The notes beneath the pieces are model-generated. The model searched no databases and had not been told where the DNA came from. It saw only the letters and a program-made list of their open reading frames with translations. The translations under genes and the position numbers were made by a program. DNA of 64,000 bases from Sphingobacteriales bacterium. Its GTDB lineage: Bacteria > Bacteroidota > Bacteroidia > Chitinophagales > Chitinophagaceae. The stretch is from positions 1 to 64,000 of the forward strand of contig REAR01000057.1 of NCBI GenBank assembly GCA_004295245.1, written 5' to 3'. This document shows, one piece after another, positions 50,083-60,610 of this stretch; position 1 is the first letter of the stretch; every line of letters begins with the position of its first letter.

Positions 50083-52686
50083 TTATTTCTTCAGTAATAT
50101 TTTATGAACAGTGTTACCAGACTCTTTTATAATGTTAACATAGTACACACCATTTGGCATATTCTGTAAACAGTTAGTTTTAATTGAATTATTGCCTGTA
50201 ATTAATTCGGTTGAGGTGAGCCAGATAGTTTTACCATTATTATCTGTTATTTGTACACCTGCTTTTTCTGTTTTACTGGCGTTTACCTGTATGGTAACCT
50301 GTCCTTTTGTTGGGTTAGGCGATACGGTAACAAAACTTTTGTCAATGACTGCTGTTAATGCTTTTACCGCTGTATATCGGGAAGCGCCATCTGCATAATT
50401 TAATTTAATCCGATAGTAGATAGTGCCGCTTATTTTATTTTTATCGTGGTAGTAATACTGATCTGGTTGGTTGTTTTGTTTGCTGCTAATATTATTAATA
50501 GTTAACCATGTAGCTCCGTCTGTACTTTTCTGTATTTCAAAGTTTGTAATGCCGGTTGATTTTTCAACGGCCCAGTCCAAATCAACTTCTTTTAAACTGT
50601 TTTTTTCTGCATTGAAGGTTAGCACTTCTTTGGCTACTAACCAACCCATCAGAACAGGGTAGTCTTCTACTTCTCCATCAGCGTACCAGCCATTCATATT
50701 AGCAGCACCCATGCCAGATGCAGTAGGAGCAATTCTTACCCTTAGAAAGGTGTATAAATCTGTTGTAGGGGGCACTGTAATGCTTAACCAACTAAGATTA
50801 ATATTTTGTGCAGTGCCACTGGTTGAAACGACAGCAGTTTGTGCTTCACTTGCTTCAAATACACCATCACGGTCATAATCTAACCAGGCTACAAGATTTG
50901 CATTGGCCCCGGTATTATTATATGCCGATACTGTAATAAAATAGTTTGTAAAACCCGGCAATAATGCGGGTGCAGCACCCATGCCATCTTCATCTGCACC
51001 ATCGGCGTTAGCGGTTGATGAAGATGTTAGAACAAATTCTCTATCGCAGCTGGCGCCTAAACGTAAATTAACATTGTATTCATGTGTGGCAGGTGCTAAT
51101 GGGTCAGGGTCATAACTTGCAGGAGCATCTCCGAAATCTGATTTTGGACGGAAAGGACCGGCTGCATCTCCGGAGGCACCAATACCTGGCGATAAACCGG
51201 GTGTCCAATTTAAACCAGTACCTGTAATTTTTGTTTTAGGGCCCACACCGCCTGCGCCATTATATACACCTATAGAATCATACGCCCAATATATAGTACC
51301 ATCCCATAATGTAGCATTTTGCCTTGGCCTGTTATAAGCCGGCATGCCAGTATAATTCTGATCCAGATTACCGGTTTGTAAATTATAATGATAGTAATTA
51401 GCCTGGCCTGATCCGTTAGCGCCATCAAAATTATAAAGAATGCCATTGTTGATGGTAAAGTCATTCCAGTCAAATAATGCAGTGCCAGCCCCATCATCCG
51501 CAGGTACTGCAAACACCTGAGCCACATTTACAATACTTCCCGCAGCATTTAATTTGATGCGCCAAATAATGGTCTCACGCCCCGCATTGTTTGAAGCACC
51601 ATTTCCCTCTACCCCAAAGTACAAGCAACTATCATAGTAGCAACAACCAGCAGATTCAACACCTCTGTTAAATGAAGGTATGCCCAGGGTATTTACATCT
51701 GAAACAAACGTACTCATCGTTTCAGTATTGTAATCATATTTTCTTATTGATTTGGTTGAAGCGGGGGTGCTGGTATAATCATACACATAATACATATTAT
51801 GTCCTTTATGGTCGTAGCCCATGCCGTTTACATAGCGGGGTGTGCTTAAATCTTGAAACAGAAAAGTTGCCGCACCTGTGGCCACGTTTATAAATGATAC
51901 TGTATTACTGTCAGGCGTAGCTAATATATAAGCCGGCTGGCCGGTAAATGGCCTTGCATCTGCATAATAGTTTGTTGGAAAACTGTTGTACACACAAGCA
52001 GTAATGTCTGAGAGAAACCAGTTGCCTGCTGTGCCAGACAGATTGATATTAATTGTTTTTACGCCATTAGCTGTAACAGGGCTGTTTCCAGCTATAGATA
52101 TATTTAAAGTACCACGGGTATCTGAATTATTACTCGCATTTCCATCGGCTGTTGCTACAGGAGTGGCTGTACCACTTCCTGCAATAATAACCCTGCCTGC
52201 TGTTAAAACACTCATTGTAATGTTAAGTGGTATCGGAACTCCAGACCCATCGGTTGCAGTAACAGCTGCTATTTGAGAAATATCTATGTCGTATAAACTA
52301 AACTGCACGTTTCTCACCACAGAATCAAAAACAATAGTTACTGTACCATTGCCAGAATAAGAAACATCTGCACCTGTACCAAAAGAACCTGTCTCAGCTG
52401 TGTTTGTGGTGGCTTCTCCATTGTTGGTAATGGTGGCAGAAGGATAGGTAATAGTAAAACGATTTCTGCCAATAGCAAAACCTTGTGTTTCTGCCATTGC
52501 TGTGGTTACATAACCACTATAATTACCACTGGTTACAAGGTAATCCATCAGATCCCAGTTGGCAGAAGCCGTGGTTGAAGTGCCTGGGCATTGTGCCATT
52601 GCAGGTTGATAACTTACCAACATTGTAAGTGATAAAAGAACTGCAAAAACAGAACGCTTTAATAGGGTGTAGACCTTATTTTTCAT
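50083..52686 (-). CDS. secreted GEVED-domain protein with T9SS type A sorting domain
   Basis: AWLDYDRDGVFEASEAQ...GWYADGEVEDYPV; C-terminus VSPNPTKGQVTI...MPNGVYYVNIIKESGNTVHKILLKK. Confidence 0.9.
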   Translation of the reverse strand: MKNKVYTLLKRSVFAVLLSLTMLVSYQPAMAQCPGTSTTASANWDLMDYLVTSGNYSGYVTTAMAETQGFAIGRNRFTITYPSATITNNGEATTNTAETGSFGTGADVSYSGNGTVTIVFDSVVRNVQFSLYDIDISQIAAVTATDGSGVPIPLNITMSVLTAGRVIIAGSGTATPVATADGNASNNSDTRGTLNISIAGNSPVTANGVKTININLSGTAGNWFLSDITACVYNSFPTNYYADARPFTGQPAYILATPDSNTVSFINVATGAATFLFQDLSTPRYVNGMGYDHKGHNMYYVYDYTSTPASTKSIRKYDYNTETMSTFVSDVNTLGIPSFNRGVESAGCCYYDSCLYFGVEGNGASNNAGRETIIWRIKLNAAGSIVNVAQVFAVPADDGAGTALFDWNDFTINNGILYNFDGANGSGQANYYHYNLQTGNLDQNYTGMPAYNRPRQNATLWDGTIYWAYDSIGVYNGAGGVGPKTKITGTGLNWTPGLSPGIGASGDAAGPFRPKSDFGDAPASYDPDPLAPATHEYNVNLRLGASCDREFVLTSSSTANADGADEDGMGAAPALLPGFTNYFITVSAYNNTGANANLVAWLDYDRDGVFEASEAQTAVVSTSGTAQNINLSWLSITVPPTTDLYTFLRVRIAPTASGMGAANMNGWYADGEVEDYPVLMGWLVAKEVLTFNAEKNSLKEVDLDWAVEKSTGITNFEIQKSTDGATWLTINNISSKQNNQPDQYYYHDKNKISGTIYYRIKLNYADGASRYTAVKALTAVIDKSFVTVSPNPTKGQVTIQVNASKTEKAGVQITDNNGKTIWLTSTELITGNNSIKTNCLQNMPNGVYYVNIIKESGNTVHKILLKK

Positions 52687-52897
52687 ACAGGTTGGATTTA
52701 TAAATACTTGATGAAACTATTACTCAAAACTAAGAGTAAACGTATATAGGTGGTAATTATTTCGATTAAGAGATGCTTTTTGTCGGTAAGAGTTAATGGG
52801 CCTTAATAATTGCGTAAGAATCCGTATGGTAATTAGTAGAATCCCTAAACTGTTTAAAAATATTTTTAATAAGTAAGTGTTGCCAAATGTGTTGCGG

Positions 52898-52949
52898 CAC
52901 ACGCTGTGCGACGCAAGAATGTTGCTGTTACTACCAATGCCGGGTAACT
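52898..52949 (-). repeat. dispersed unit, subfamily A, tail-to-tail dimer
   Basis: cacacgctgtgcgacgcaagaatgttgctgttactaccaatgccgggtaact. Confidence 0.85.
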
Positions 52950-52953
52950 ATTA

Positions 52954-53005
52954 TTGAGCCAGCTATAAAGCAAAGCCTGTCCGTTGTTGCGTCGCACCCT
53001 TCATT
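52954..53005 (+). repeat. dispersed unit, subfamily A, tail-to-tail dimer
   Basis: ttgagccagctataaagcaaagcctgtccgttgttgcgtcgcacccttcatt. Confidence 0.85.
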
Positions 53006-53086
53006 GGCAACAAAAAGCCCAGCTATTGATGCACACCATGTTTAGGCACAATATTGTACATTTGACCCTTATTAAAAACTAACCAT

Positions 53087-54172
53087 ATGAACAGGCCTGT
53101 AATTGGTATTTCTTGCGGAGATATAAATGGCATTGGCATTGAACTTATCATTAAAGCAATGGCCGACCAGCGCCTTTTAGAAATATGCACACCGGTTATT
53201 TTTGCTTCTAATAAAGTAATTAATTTTTACCGTAAAGCCGTTCCGGAAATAAACTTTAATTACCAAAGTACTAAGGAACTAAACCGCATTAGCCATAAAC
53301 AAATTAATATTTTTAATTGTTGGGAAGATGAAATTGCTATTAACCCAGGAGTGCTGAATGAAATTGGCGGTCAATACGCTGTAAAATCTTTAGTGGCGGC
53401 TGCAACGGCACTAAAGGAAAATAAAATACAGGGCCTTGTAACAGCCCCCATCCACAAAAAAAATACACAGAGCGAGGGGTTTAATTTTACTGGCCATACA
53501 CCTTACCTTAAGCATTTATACAATGCCAAAGATGTGGTAATGCTAATGGTGGCAGAAAATATGCGGGTAGGTCTGGTAACAGAACATGTGCCCGTTGCAG
53601 AAGCCGCTAAGTATATTACTAAAGAAGGTATTGTTTCTAAACTGGGTATTTTAAAAGATAGTTTACTAAAGGATTTTGGAATTGATAAACCTAAAATTGC
53701 AGTGTTGGGGTTAAACCCGCATGCCGGCGATGAAGGTTTAATAGGCAAAGAAGAAGAAGAGATTATTAAACCAGCTATTAAAGATTTTAAACAGAGCAAT
53801 AGTAATGTTATTGTGTACGGCCCATATAGTGCAGATGCTTTTTTTGCAAGAGGTCAATATCAAAAATTTGATGCGGTGCTGGCCATGTACCACGATCAGG
53901 GTTTGATTCCGTTTAAATCTCTGGCTATGGGAGAAGGTGTAAATTACACTGCCGGTTTGCAAGGTGTTAGAACCTCTCCAGACCATGGTACTGCATTTGA
54001 CATTGCCGGTAAAAATAAAGCAGATGTAGACTCTTTTCTTGCCGCCATTTTTACTTGTGTAGATATTATTGAACAGCGTATGGAGTATGAAGAAAATCGT
54101 AAAAACCCTTTGAAGCGGGTTACCGATAAATTATTAGCTGGCGCTGTGGATGAGCGCATTGATGAAGGATAA
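53087..54172 (+). CDS. pdxA: 4-hydroxythreonine-4-phosphate dehydrogenase
   Basis: GISCGDINGIGIELI, LVTAPIHKKN, FTGHTPYL, GLNPHAGDEGLIG, MYHDQGLIPFK, RTSPDHGTAFDIAGK. Confidence 0.97.
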   Translation: MNRPVIGISCGDINGIGIELIIKAMADQRLLEICTPVIFASNKVINFYRKAVPEINFNYQSTKELNRISHKQINIFNCWEDEIAINPGVLNEIGGQYAVKSLVAAATALKENKIQGLVTAPIHKKNTQSEGFNFTGHTPYLKHLYNAKDVVMLMVAENMRVGLVTEHVPVAEAAKYITKEGIVSKLGILKDSLLKDFGIDKPKIAVLGLNPHAGDEGLIGKEEEEIIKPAIKDFKQSNSNVIVYGPYSADAFFARGQYQKFDAVLAMYHDQGLIPFKSLAMGEGVNYTAGLQGVRTSPDHGTAFDIAGKNKADVDSFLAAIFTCVDIIEQRMEYEENRKNPLKRVTDKLLAGAVDERIDEG

Positions 54173-54174
54173 AA

Positions 54175-54867
54175 TTAATTAAACACGGCATCACTTATAC
54201 CTTTATTTATTTCATAAGTGCTGTAGGTAATTTCTATTTTACCCCGCTGGTCTTGTTTTCCGGCGGGTTTCTTTTTTTCCGAACCGTCATCATAATCAAA
54301 TGTTACGCCTTTGGGTAATTTGTATTCGCTGGTATTAAATGTAAAAATCACCTTGTCGGGCAGGGCATAAGTGGCGTATTTATTATACATTAACTGCAGT
54401 TCATGCGTGCCATTCTCCCGGGTGGTAGTTTTAGCCTGTAGTACCAAAAGCCGGGCTACATCAATATATAATGTTGATAATACCACTTCGCTATTTTCTT
54501 CTGTTGGCAACAGTTTAATAACCCGTACTGTAATGCCGCTTAAGGTTGAAGTGCCTGCATCTAAAGCCTGGTAATTACCTTTTAAAACGGTATTTAAGCT
54601 AATGCTTACTGTGCCTTTGGGCACCAGCGATATGCCTTTCTCGTTCTTTATTTTAAGCTTATCAGGCTTTTTAAAATAAACAGTTACCTGAGAGTTGGGT
54701 GCTTTTAAAAAACTGATATTAGTTTTCATTTCACCCGTAGCCTTGTAGTTATTTACCTGCTCCAGTTTTAATTTTACTTTCTCAATTAATTGTTCGGGTG
54801 TTACGGCTTGTGCCTGAGAAACAAGGGCGGTAAAAATTAGCGGTATAAATAACAAAGCGTGTTTCAT
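54175..54867 (-). CDS. LolA-like outer membrane lipoprotein-sorting protein
   Basis: Signal peptide; YKATGEMKTNISF...VYFKKPDKLKIKNEKGISLVPKG. Confidence 0.75.
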   Translation of the reverse strand: MKHALLFIPLIFTALVSQAQAVTPEQLIEKVKLKLEQVNNYKATGEMKTNISFLKAPNSQVTVYFKKPDKLKIKNEKGISLVPKGTVSISLNTVLKGNYQALDAGTSTLSGITVRVIKLLPTEENSEVVLSTLYIDVARLLVLQAKTTTRENGTHELQLMYNKYATYALPDKVIFTFNTSEYKLPKGVTFDYDDGSEKKKPAGKQDQRGKIEITYSTYEINKGISDAVFN

Positions 54868-54897
54868 TAAATATTTTTTTACTACTGTCTTTTACAG

Positions 54898-55779
54898 CTA
54901 GCTTAAAATGTCTTTTCTTTTAAATATTGAAATAGCGGCGCCAACAAATAAAACAATATAGCTTAATAGAACTGCCATGCTTTTTAAAACAGCTGGCAGG
55001 TTTTCAATAGAACCGGGTATGCTGGTTCCTTCACCATCTGTTTTTAAATAAAAGAAACCTTTCCAGGCCAGCATATGAGAAGTAAACAGATAAGGCTTCA
55101 CCGTGCGGTCGTATAAAGGTATTTGCATTTCAGAAAGAATGGTAAATACAATTACAATACTGATGGTTGCAACAATGGGCCCAATAGAATTATCTGCAAA
55201 AATGGAAAGTAAAAATGCCAGCGCTGCCACGGTGGTAAGTGCTACTGTGGCATAACCAAATGCAGCAATATAGCGCCAAAGTACATCGTCTTTCTTTATA
55301 ACTTCAATCACATCGTTACGGGCAACTATTATATCATTGGTGTCAAATAAATAAATGCTTAAGGCCAATGCCAGCAAGGCCATCCATAATAAAAGCATTG
55401 CGGTATAGATAGTGGCTGCAAAAAACTTAGCCAGCATTAATTGCGTTCTGCTTATTGGTTTTGTAGCCAGCAAACGCAGGGTGCCCATATTTGCCTCTCC
55501 GGCTACTAAATCTCCGGCCACCAGGGCAATTAATAATGGAATATGTATGAGCAGTAAGTTTAAAATAACAAAGCAAATAAAAAAGCCATTCAAAATATTA
55601 TCAAATGGTATTTCTAAGGAGTCTTTCAAACTGCCCAGCACAAACTCAATATAAGAACGGCCATCAAATTTTAGCGCAACCTGTATTATAAGTACCATGG
55701 CAGCAATGGCACCAAAACTAATATAGGTGCGTGGCTTGCGAAAAATTTTAAACAATTCAATTTGTAAAAGTTGCCACAT
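54898..55779 (-). CDS. ABC transporter permease
   Basis: ABC-2 type TM pattern, overlaps the ATPase gene. Confidence 0.85.
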   Translation of the reverse strand: MWQLLQIELFKIFRKPRTYISFGAIAAMVLIIQVALKFDGRSYIEFVLGSLKDSLEIPFDNILNGFFICFVILNLLLIHIPLLIALVAGDLVAGEANMGTLRLLATKPISRTQLMLAKFFAATIYTAMLLLWMALLALALSIYLFDTNDIIVARNDVIEVIKKDDVLWRYIAAFGYATVALTTVAALAFLLSIFADNSIGPIVATISIVIVFTILSEMQIPLYDRTVKPYLFTSHMLAWKGFFYLKTDGEGTSIPGSIENLPAVLKSMAVLLSYIVLFVGAAISIFKRKDILS

Positions 55780-56689
55780 GTTGATTGTTGCCGGTTAGTG
55801 ATAAAAAATATTCTTCTAAAGAATTGCCAGGTTGTAAACCCAGCACTGGTATATTTAAGGCCACCAGTTCCTTATTTAATAGTGCCACCTGTTCTTTATG
55901 CACCTGAAATGTAATACTGGTTCCACTGGTTTTAGTTATTGCGCTTTCCCACTTGCAGTCTTTAAGCCGGCTTAACGCAGCACTAACATCATCAGTACTT
56001 AGCTTAACAATGGTTTTTGCAGGGTCAAACAATTCAGTCACACTTCCTTCAGCCATTTTTTTCCCTTTATCAATAATCAGCATACGGGTAGCTACCTGTT
56101 CTATTTCGCTTAACAGGTGAGACGATACAATAACGGTTTTTTTAAGCTGCCTGCTAAGATGTAAGATAAGATTGCGGATGTCTGCAATACCCTGTGGGTC
56201 TAAGCCATTCGTTGGCTCATCCAAAATAATCAAACGCGGGTTATGTACTAATGCTACTGCAATACCCAGTCGCTGTTTCATTCCCTGAGAGTAGGTTTTT
56301 ACTTTACTGGCAGCTCTATCGGCCAAACCAACTACTTCCAATTGATCCATCAATTGGTTTTTGGTAAGCCGCAATCCGCTCATTTTACCAAACAGTGCAA
56401 GGTTTTCGTAGCCTGATAAATATTTATAAAGATCGGGTCTTTCAATAACAGCACCTACCTGTTGCAAAATTTCTCTACGGTGTTGCCGCAGGTTCATACC
56501 AAACAGCTCCATAGTTCCGCTGGTGGGTGCTATCAGCGTTAACAACATTCTTATAGTGGTAGATTTGCCTGCCCCGTTTTGCCCTAAAAAGCCATATACA
56601 TCTGCTTCTTCTACTGTAAAAGAAAGGTCAGATACGGCTTTAAAATCTTTAAAAGTCTTATTTAAATTTTTTATTGAAACTACCGGCAT
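55757..56689 (-). CDS. ABC transporter ATP-binding protein
   Basis: GQNGAGKSTTIRML, YSQGMKQRLGIA, LIILDEPTNGLDPQG. Confidence 0.95.
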   Translation of the reverse strand: MPVVSIKNLNKTFKDFKAVSDLSFTVEEADVYGFLGQNGAGKSTTIRMLLTLIAPTSGTMELFGMNLRQHRREILQQVGAVIERPDLYKYLSGYENLALFGKMSGLRLTKNQLMDQLEVVGLADRAASKVKTYSQGMKQRLGIAVALVHNPRLIILDEPTNGLDPQGIADIRNLILHLSRQLKKTVIVSSHLLSEIEQVATRMLIIDKGKKMAEGSVTELFDPAKTIVKLSTDDVSAALSRLKDCKWESAITKTSGTSITFQVHKEQVALLNKELVALNIPVLGLQPGNSLEEYFLSLTGNNQHVATFTN

Positions 56690-56769
56690 ATTGGGTGCGT
56701 TGTTGCAATTTACGGCCTTATAACAGGTTGCAGGTGAAATTTGTTGTAAGTATAAAAATAAAATTATTT

Positions 56770-56821
56770 GATAACCGGCATTTGTTTTTCATAGCAGCAT
56801 CCTTGCCACGCTCGGTTCAAC
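56770..56821 (+). repeat. dispersed unit, subfamily B
   Basis: gataaccggcatttgtttttcatagcagcatccttgccacgctcggttcaac. Confidence 0.85.
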
Positions 56822-56921
56822 GGCAATGCATAATGCGACAGGCAATACTTAATACTACCCTCTTTAAAGCCGTGTTCCCGCTATTTGTAAATTGGTTTAT
56901 GTAAATTTTGCTATTGGCTAT

Positions 56922-57437
56922 TTAGCTGTAAATGTCCAGTAATCCATCTGGCAACGTAAGAAATACCTGTTTGTTTTTTTTATCAATCCGCTGCAGTGTT
57001 TGCTCGTGCACGGGTATTAATGCTTCGTTGTTGTTGTATAGAATGCGGCATAATAACTGGTGGGGTTGTTCAATTACTTCTAACACTTCTCCAATTGGCT
57101 GCTCTTCATTTATAAGCTGGTAGCCCAGTAAAGAAATGGGAGAGGACTTGGCTGCATATTTATCAAAATCTGCTTTGTTTAGCCATACTTCTTTTTGTGT
57201 TAATACATGGGCAGTTTCACGGGTATCAGCCCCTTCCAGTTTAATATAAATTTCTTCTGCCGTTTTTATTTTAGTGGATTGAATGAAGTGGGGGATCATT
57301 TCATCTTTGCGCATTTCTATAAACAATACTTCTAAACCTTTAAGTGATGTTTTTTTGCCAAGGCTGTGTTTTAATACCAACTCTCCTTTAACACCAAAAG
57401 TGGCTACCAGTTTACCTATTTTAAAATATTCTGTCAT
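56922..57437 (-). CDS. rimM: ribosome maturation factor RimM
   Basis: FKIGKLVATFGVKGELVLKHS; upstream neighbour rpsP. Confidence 0.9.
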   Translation of the reverse strand: MTEYFKIGKLVATFGVKGELVLKHSLGKKTSLKGLEVLFIEMRKDEMIPHFIQSTKIKTAEEIYIKLEGADTRETAHVLTQKEVWLNKADFDKYAAKSSPISLLGYQLINEEQPIGEVLEVIEQPHQLLCRILYNNNEALIPVHEQTLQRIDKKNKQVFLTLPDGLLDIYS

Positions 57438-57544
57438 TTAAGTAGTAGTATGTTTTGTGCGTAAAGATAAAGGCATGCACTTTAAAATTGCAAATGCGTT
57501 GTGCGCCAAAGTGAAATGAAAGCTTGCTGATACTAGTACCGCCG

Positions 57545-57596
57545 TACACGCTGTGCGACGCAAGGGTGTTGCGCTGTGCGGTGTGGCCAGGCAACA
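57545..57596 (-). repeat. dispersed unit, subfamily A, between rpsP and rimM
   Basis: tacacgctgtgcgacgcaagggtgttgcgctgtgcggtgtggccaggcaaca. Confidence 0.8.
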
Positions 57597-57621
57597 AAAA
57601 ATCCCGGTTGTATAACCGGGA
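57590..57621 (-). terminator. intrinsic terminator downstream of rpsP
   Basis: ATCCCGGTT-gta t-AACCGGGAT with T run on minus strand. Confidence 0.85.
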
Positions 57622-57646
57622 TTGTATTGACTGAGTTAGGAAATTA

Positions 57647-58096
57647 TTAAGCGTTTCCGTTTTCAGATGTTCTTTCTGGTCTGCGGAAGTTGCCACCTTG
57701 TGGTCTTCTGCCGCCACGGCCCATGTTACGTCTGTTTTCTTCTTGTTTTTTACGTATTTGCTCTTCGTGTTCTTTGTGCCATACCGCAAATTTTTGCATT
57801 GCAGTAGCATCATCAAACAAACCTAAGCCAACACCGCGTAACAAGTGCTTTAAATAAAGTACGCCTTTGAAAGAAAGGATACGACGCACGGTATCTGTTG
57901 GTTCTGCACCTTTTTGTAACCAATCTAATGCTCTTTGGCGATCTAACTGGATTGTTGCAGGAACTGTAAGAGGATTGTACGTTCCGATCTTAGAAATAAA
58001 TTTACCATCTCTGGGTGCACGGGCGTCTGCCACTACAATAAAGTAGAATGGTCTTTTTTTAGACCCGTGTCTTTGCAGTCTCATTTTAACTGGCAT
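57647..58096 (-). CDS. rpsP: 30S ribosomal protein S16 with long Arg/Gly-rich tail
   Basis: [34 protein letters not shown]; start at MPVKM. Confidence 0.97.
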   Translation of the reverse strand: MPVKMRLQRHGSKKRPFYFIVVADARAPRDGKFISKIGTYNPLTVPATIQLDRQRALDWLQKGAEPTDTVRRILSFKGVLYLKHLLRGVGLGLFDDATAMQKFAVWHKEHEEQIRKKQEENRRNMGRGGRRPQGGNFRRPERTSENGNA

Positions 58097-58252
58097 CTTA
58101 AATAGACATTTAAATGCGTTAAGAAATAGGGTTAATCCTTTTATATAAAGGGATTGCAAATTTAATCATCTGCAATTATTAAGCAAATTTAATTCTTATG
58201 GTTTTTTAAACGGGCTATTTTTTATTGTTTTTTTGCTAAAATGCCTGTTTTT

Positions 58253-59581
58253 TTAGAATCTTTTACCCATACCCGGCATGCGGCCGCCCATGGGCATTTT
58301 GTTCATCATCTTCATCATTTGCTTCATTTGGTCAAATTGTTTCATAAAGGCATTTACATCGGCCAGTTCTTTGCCACTGCCTTTGGCTATGCGGGTACGT
58401 CGTTTTTGGTCAATCAGGTCGGGGTTGTTTCTTTCCAACGGGGTCATAGAATTAATCATGGCTTCTATGCCTTTAAATGAATCATCGCTGATATCTACGT
58501 CTTTTATGGCTTTGCCTACGCCTGGTATCATGCCCATAAGGTCTTTTAGGTTACCCATTTTCTTTATTTGCTCTAGCTGGGTTTTAAAGTCTTCAAAATC
58601 AAACTGATTTTTACGAATTTTCTTTTCCAGCTTGCGTGCCTGTTCTTCATTAAACTGTTCTTGTGCTTTTTCTACCAGGGTGGTAATATCGCCCATGCCT
58701 AAAATACGTTGGGCCATTCTTTCTGGGTAAAAAACATCCAGGGTCTCCATTTTTTCACCGCTGCTGATGAATTTAATGGGTTTTTGAACCGTATATTTTA
58801 CGGTAAGGGCAGCACCACCACGGGTATCGCCATCTAGCTTGGTAAGCACAACGCCGGTAAAGTCTAAACGATCGTTAAATGCTTTGGCGGTATTAACAGC
58901 ATCTTGCCCGGTCATGGAGTCTACTACAAACAGAATTTCTTGCGGGTTGATGGCATTTTTAATATTGGCTACCTCGGTCATCATTACTTCATCTATAGCC
59001 AATCTACCGGCAGTATCTATTATGACTACATTTTTATTTTTGCTGCGGGCTGTTTGTACGGCGTTTTTAGCAATGGCAACTGCATCTTTGGTTTCTGGTT
59101 CTAAATGCACGTCTACTCCAATCTGTTCTCCTAATACTCTTAATTGCTCCATAGCCGCAGGGCGGTAAATATCTGCTGCAACCAATAAAGGAGATAAGCC
59201 TTTTTTATTTTTAAGGTAATTGGCCAACTTGCCACTAAAAGTGGTTTTACCAGAACCTTGTAAACCGGCTATTAAAATAACTGCGGGGTTGCCTTTGGCA
59301 TTCAGTTCACTTTCTGTACCACCCATCAGGTCTGCCAGTTCATCTTTTACAATTTTGGTCATTAACTGGCCGGGGCTAATGGCAGTAATTACTTTTTCTC
59401 CGAGTGCTTTATCTTTTACTCTATCGGTAAATTCTTTGGCTATTTTAAAGTTTACGTCTGCATCTACCAATGCACGGCGTATTTCTTTTACGGTGGCGGC
59501 TATATTGAGTTCGGTTATTCTGCCCTCACCTTTTAGCTGCTTAAACGCTGATTCTAATTTTTCGCTTAATGACTGAAACAT
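58253..59581 (-). CDS. ffh: signal recognition particle protein
   Basis: AGLQGSGKTTFSGKLA, DTAGRLAIDEVMM, TKLDGDTRGGAAL, C-terminal Met-rich domain. Confidence 0.98.
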   Translation of the reverse strand: MFQSLSEKLESAFKQLKGEGRITELNIAATVKEIRRALVDADVNFKIAKEFTDRVKDKALGEKVITAISPGQLMTKIVKDELADLMGGTESELNAKGNPAVILIAGLQGSGKTTFSGKLANYLKNKKGLSPLLVAADIYRPAAMEQLRVLGEQIGVDVHLEPETKDAVAIAKNAVQTARSKNKNVVIIDTAGRLAIDEVMMTEVANIKNAINPQEILFVVDSMTGQDAVNTAKAFNDRLDFTGVVLTKLDGDTRGGAALTVKYTVQKPIKFISSGEKMETLDVFYPERMAQRILGMGDITTLVEKAQEQFNEEQARKLEKKIRKNQFDFEDFKTQLEQIKKMGNLKDLMGMIPGVGKAIKDVDISDDSFKGIEAMINSMTPLERNNPDLIDQKRRTRIAKGSGKELADVNAFMKQFDQMKQMMKMMNKMPMGGRMPGMGKRF

Positions 59582-59617
59582 AGTTTGCCTTTATTTGTTG
59601 CCCGGCGTTGCAATGCG

Positions 59618-59670
59618 GTTGAAGGGATTGCGACGCAACGATGCTGAATGTTTAACTGACTGCTGGTATT
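59618..59670 (-). repeat. dispersed unit, subfamily A
   Basis: gttgaagggattgcgacgcaacgatgctgaatgtttaactgactgctggtatt. Confidence 0.8.
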
Positions 59671-59682
59671 TTACTAAAAAAT

Positions 59683-59713
59683 AAAAGGTGAATGTAAGCT
59701 ACATTCACCTTTT
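59683..59713 (-). terminator. intrinsic terminator after sigma factor gene
   Basis: AAAAGGTGAATGTA/TACATTCACCTTTT with T-rich tail on minus strand. Confidence 0.9.
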
Positions 59714-59740
59714 AAGGTTGCAAATATACTTTAAGTAAAA

Positions 59741-60610
59741 TTATGTGCCGAGGTAACTGCGTAAAATTTGACTGCGGTTGGTAGTTTTTAATTTAGTAAT
59801 GGCTTTGTCTTTAATCTGGCGCACCCTTTCGCGGGTAAGGCTAAAGCGTTCGCCAATATCTTCTAAGGTCATTGGGTGGTCTATACCTATACCAAAGAAA
59901 TAACAGATTACTTCTTTTTGACGCTCAGTAAGGGCTTTTAATGACCGCTCAATTTCCAGCTTCAGCGATTCAACGTGCTCTATATTTTTTTCTGTTTTTT
60001 CTGCATTGGGGTTTTCCAATAGGTCAATTAAAGTGCCTTCTTCGCCTTCAGAAATAGGGGTATCGGTACTTACGTGCCGCACGTTAATGCTGAGGGTAGA
60101 GCGTACTTCTTCAATGTCTAATTGTAGCATATCGGCCAGCTCTTCTGCAGAGGGTTCTCTTTCAAACTCCTGCTCCAGCTGTGAGAATGCTTTTTGTATT
60201 TTATTAGTAAGGCCCACTTTATTAAGCGGTAAACGTACAATACGGGCCTGTTCTGCCAATGATTGTAAAATGCTTTGGCGAATCCACCACACGGCATATG
60301 AAATAAATTTAAAACCACGGGTTTCATCAAAACGCTGTGCGGCTTTAATAAGGCCCAAATTGCCTTCATTAATAAGATCGGGCAAGGAAAGGCCTTGGTT
60401 TTGATATTGTTTTGCAACAGATACCACAAAACGAAGGTTGGCCTTGGTTAACTTATCCAGTGCACGCTGATCACCCTGTTTAATCATTCGGGCCAGCTTC
60501 ACTTCCTCTTCAGGGCTAATGAGTTCTACTTTACCAATTTCCTGCAGGTATTTTTCTAAACTCTGCGACTCCCTATTGGTAATAGATTTGGAGATTTTGA
60601 GTTGACGCAT
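59741..60610 (-). CDS. rpoD: primary sigma-70 family RNA polymerase sigma factor
   Basis: [63 protein letters not shown]. Confidence 0.95.
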   Translation of the reverse strand: MRQLKISKSITNRESQSLEKYLQEIGKVELISPEEEVKLARMIKQGDQRALDKLTKANLRFVVSVAKQYQNQGLSLPDLINEGNLGLIKAAQRFDETRGFKFISYAVWWIRQSILQSLAEQARIVRLPLNKVGLTNKIQKAFSQLEQEFEREPSAEELADMLQLDIEEVRSTLSINVRHVSTDTPISEGEEGTLIDLLENPNAEKTEKNIEHVESLKLEIERSLKALTERQKEVICYFFGIGIDHPMTLEDIGERFSLTRERVRQIKDKAITKLKTTNRSQILRSYLGT

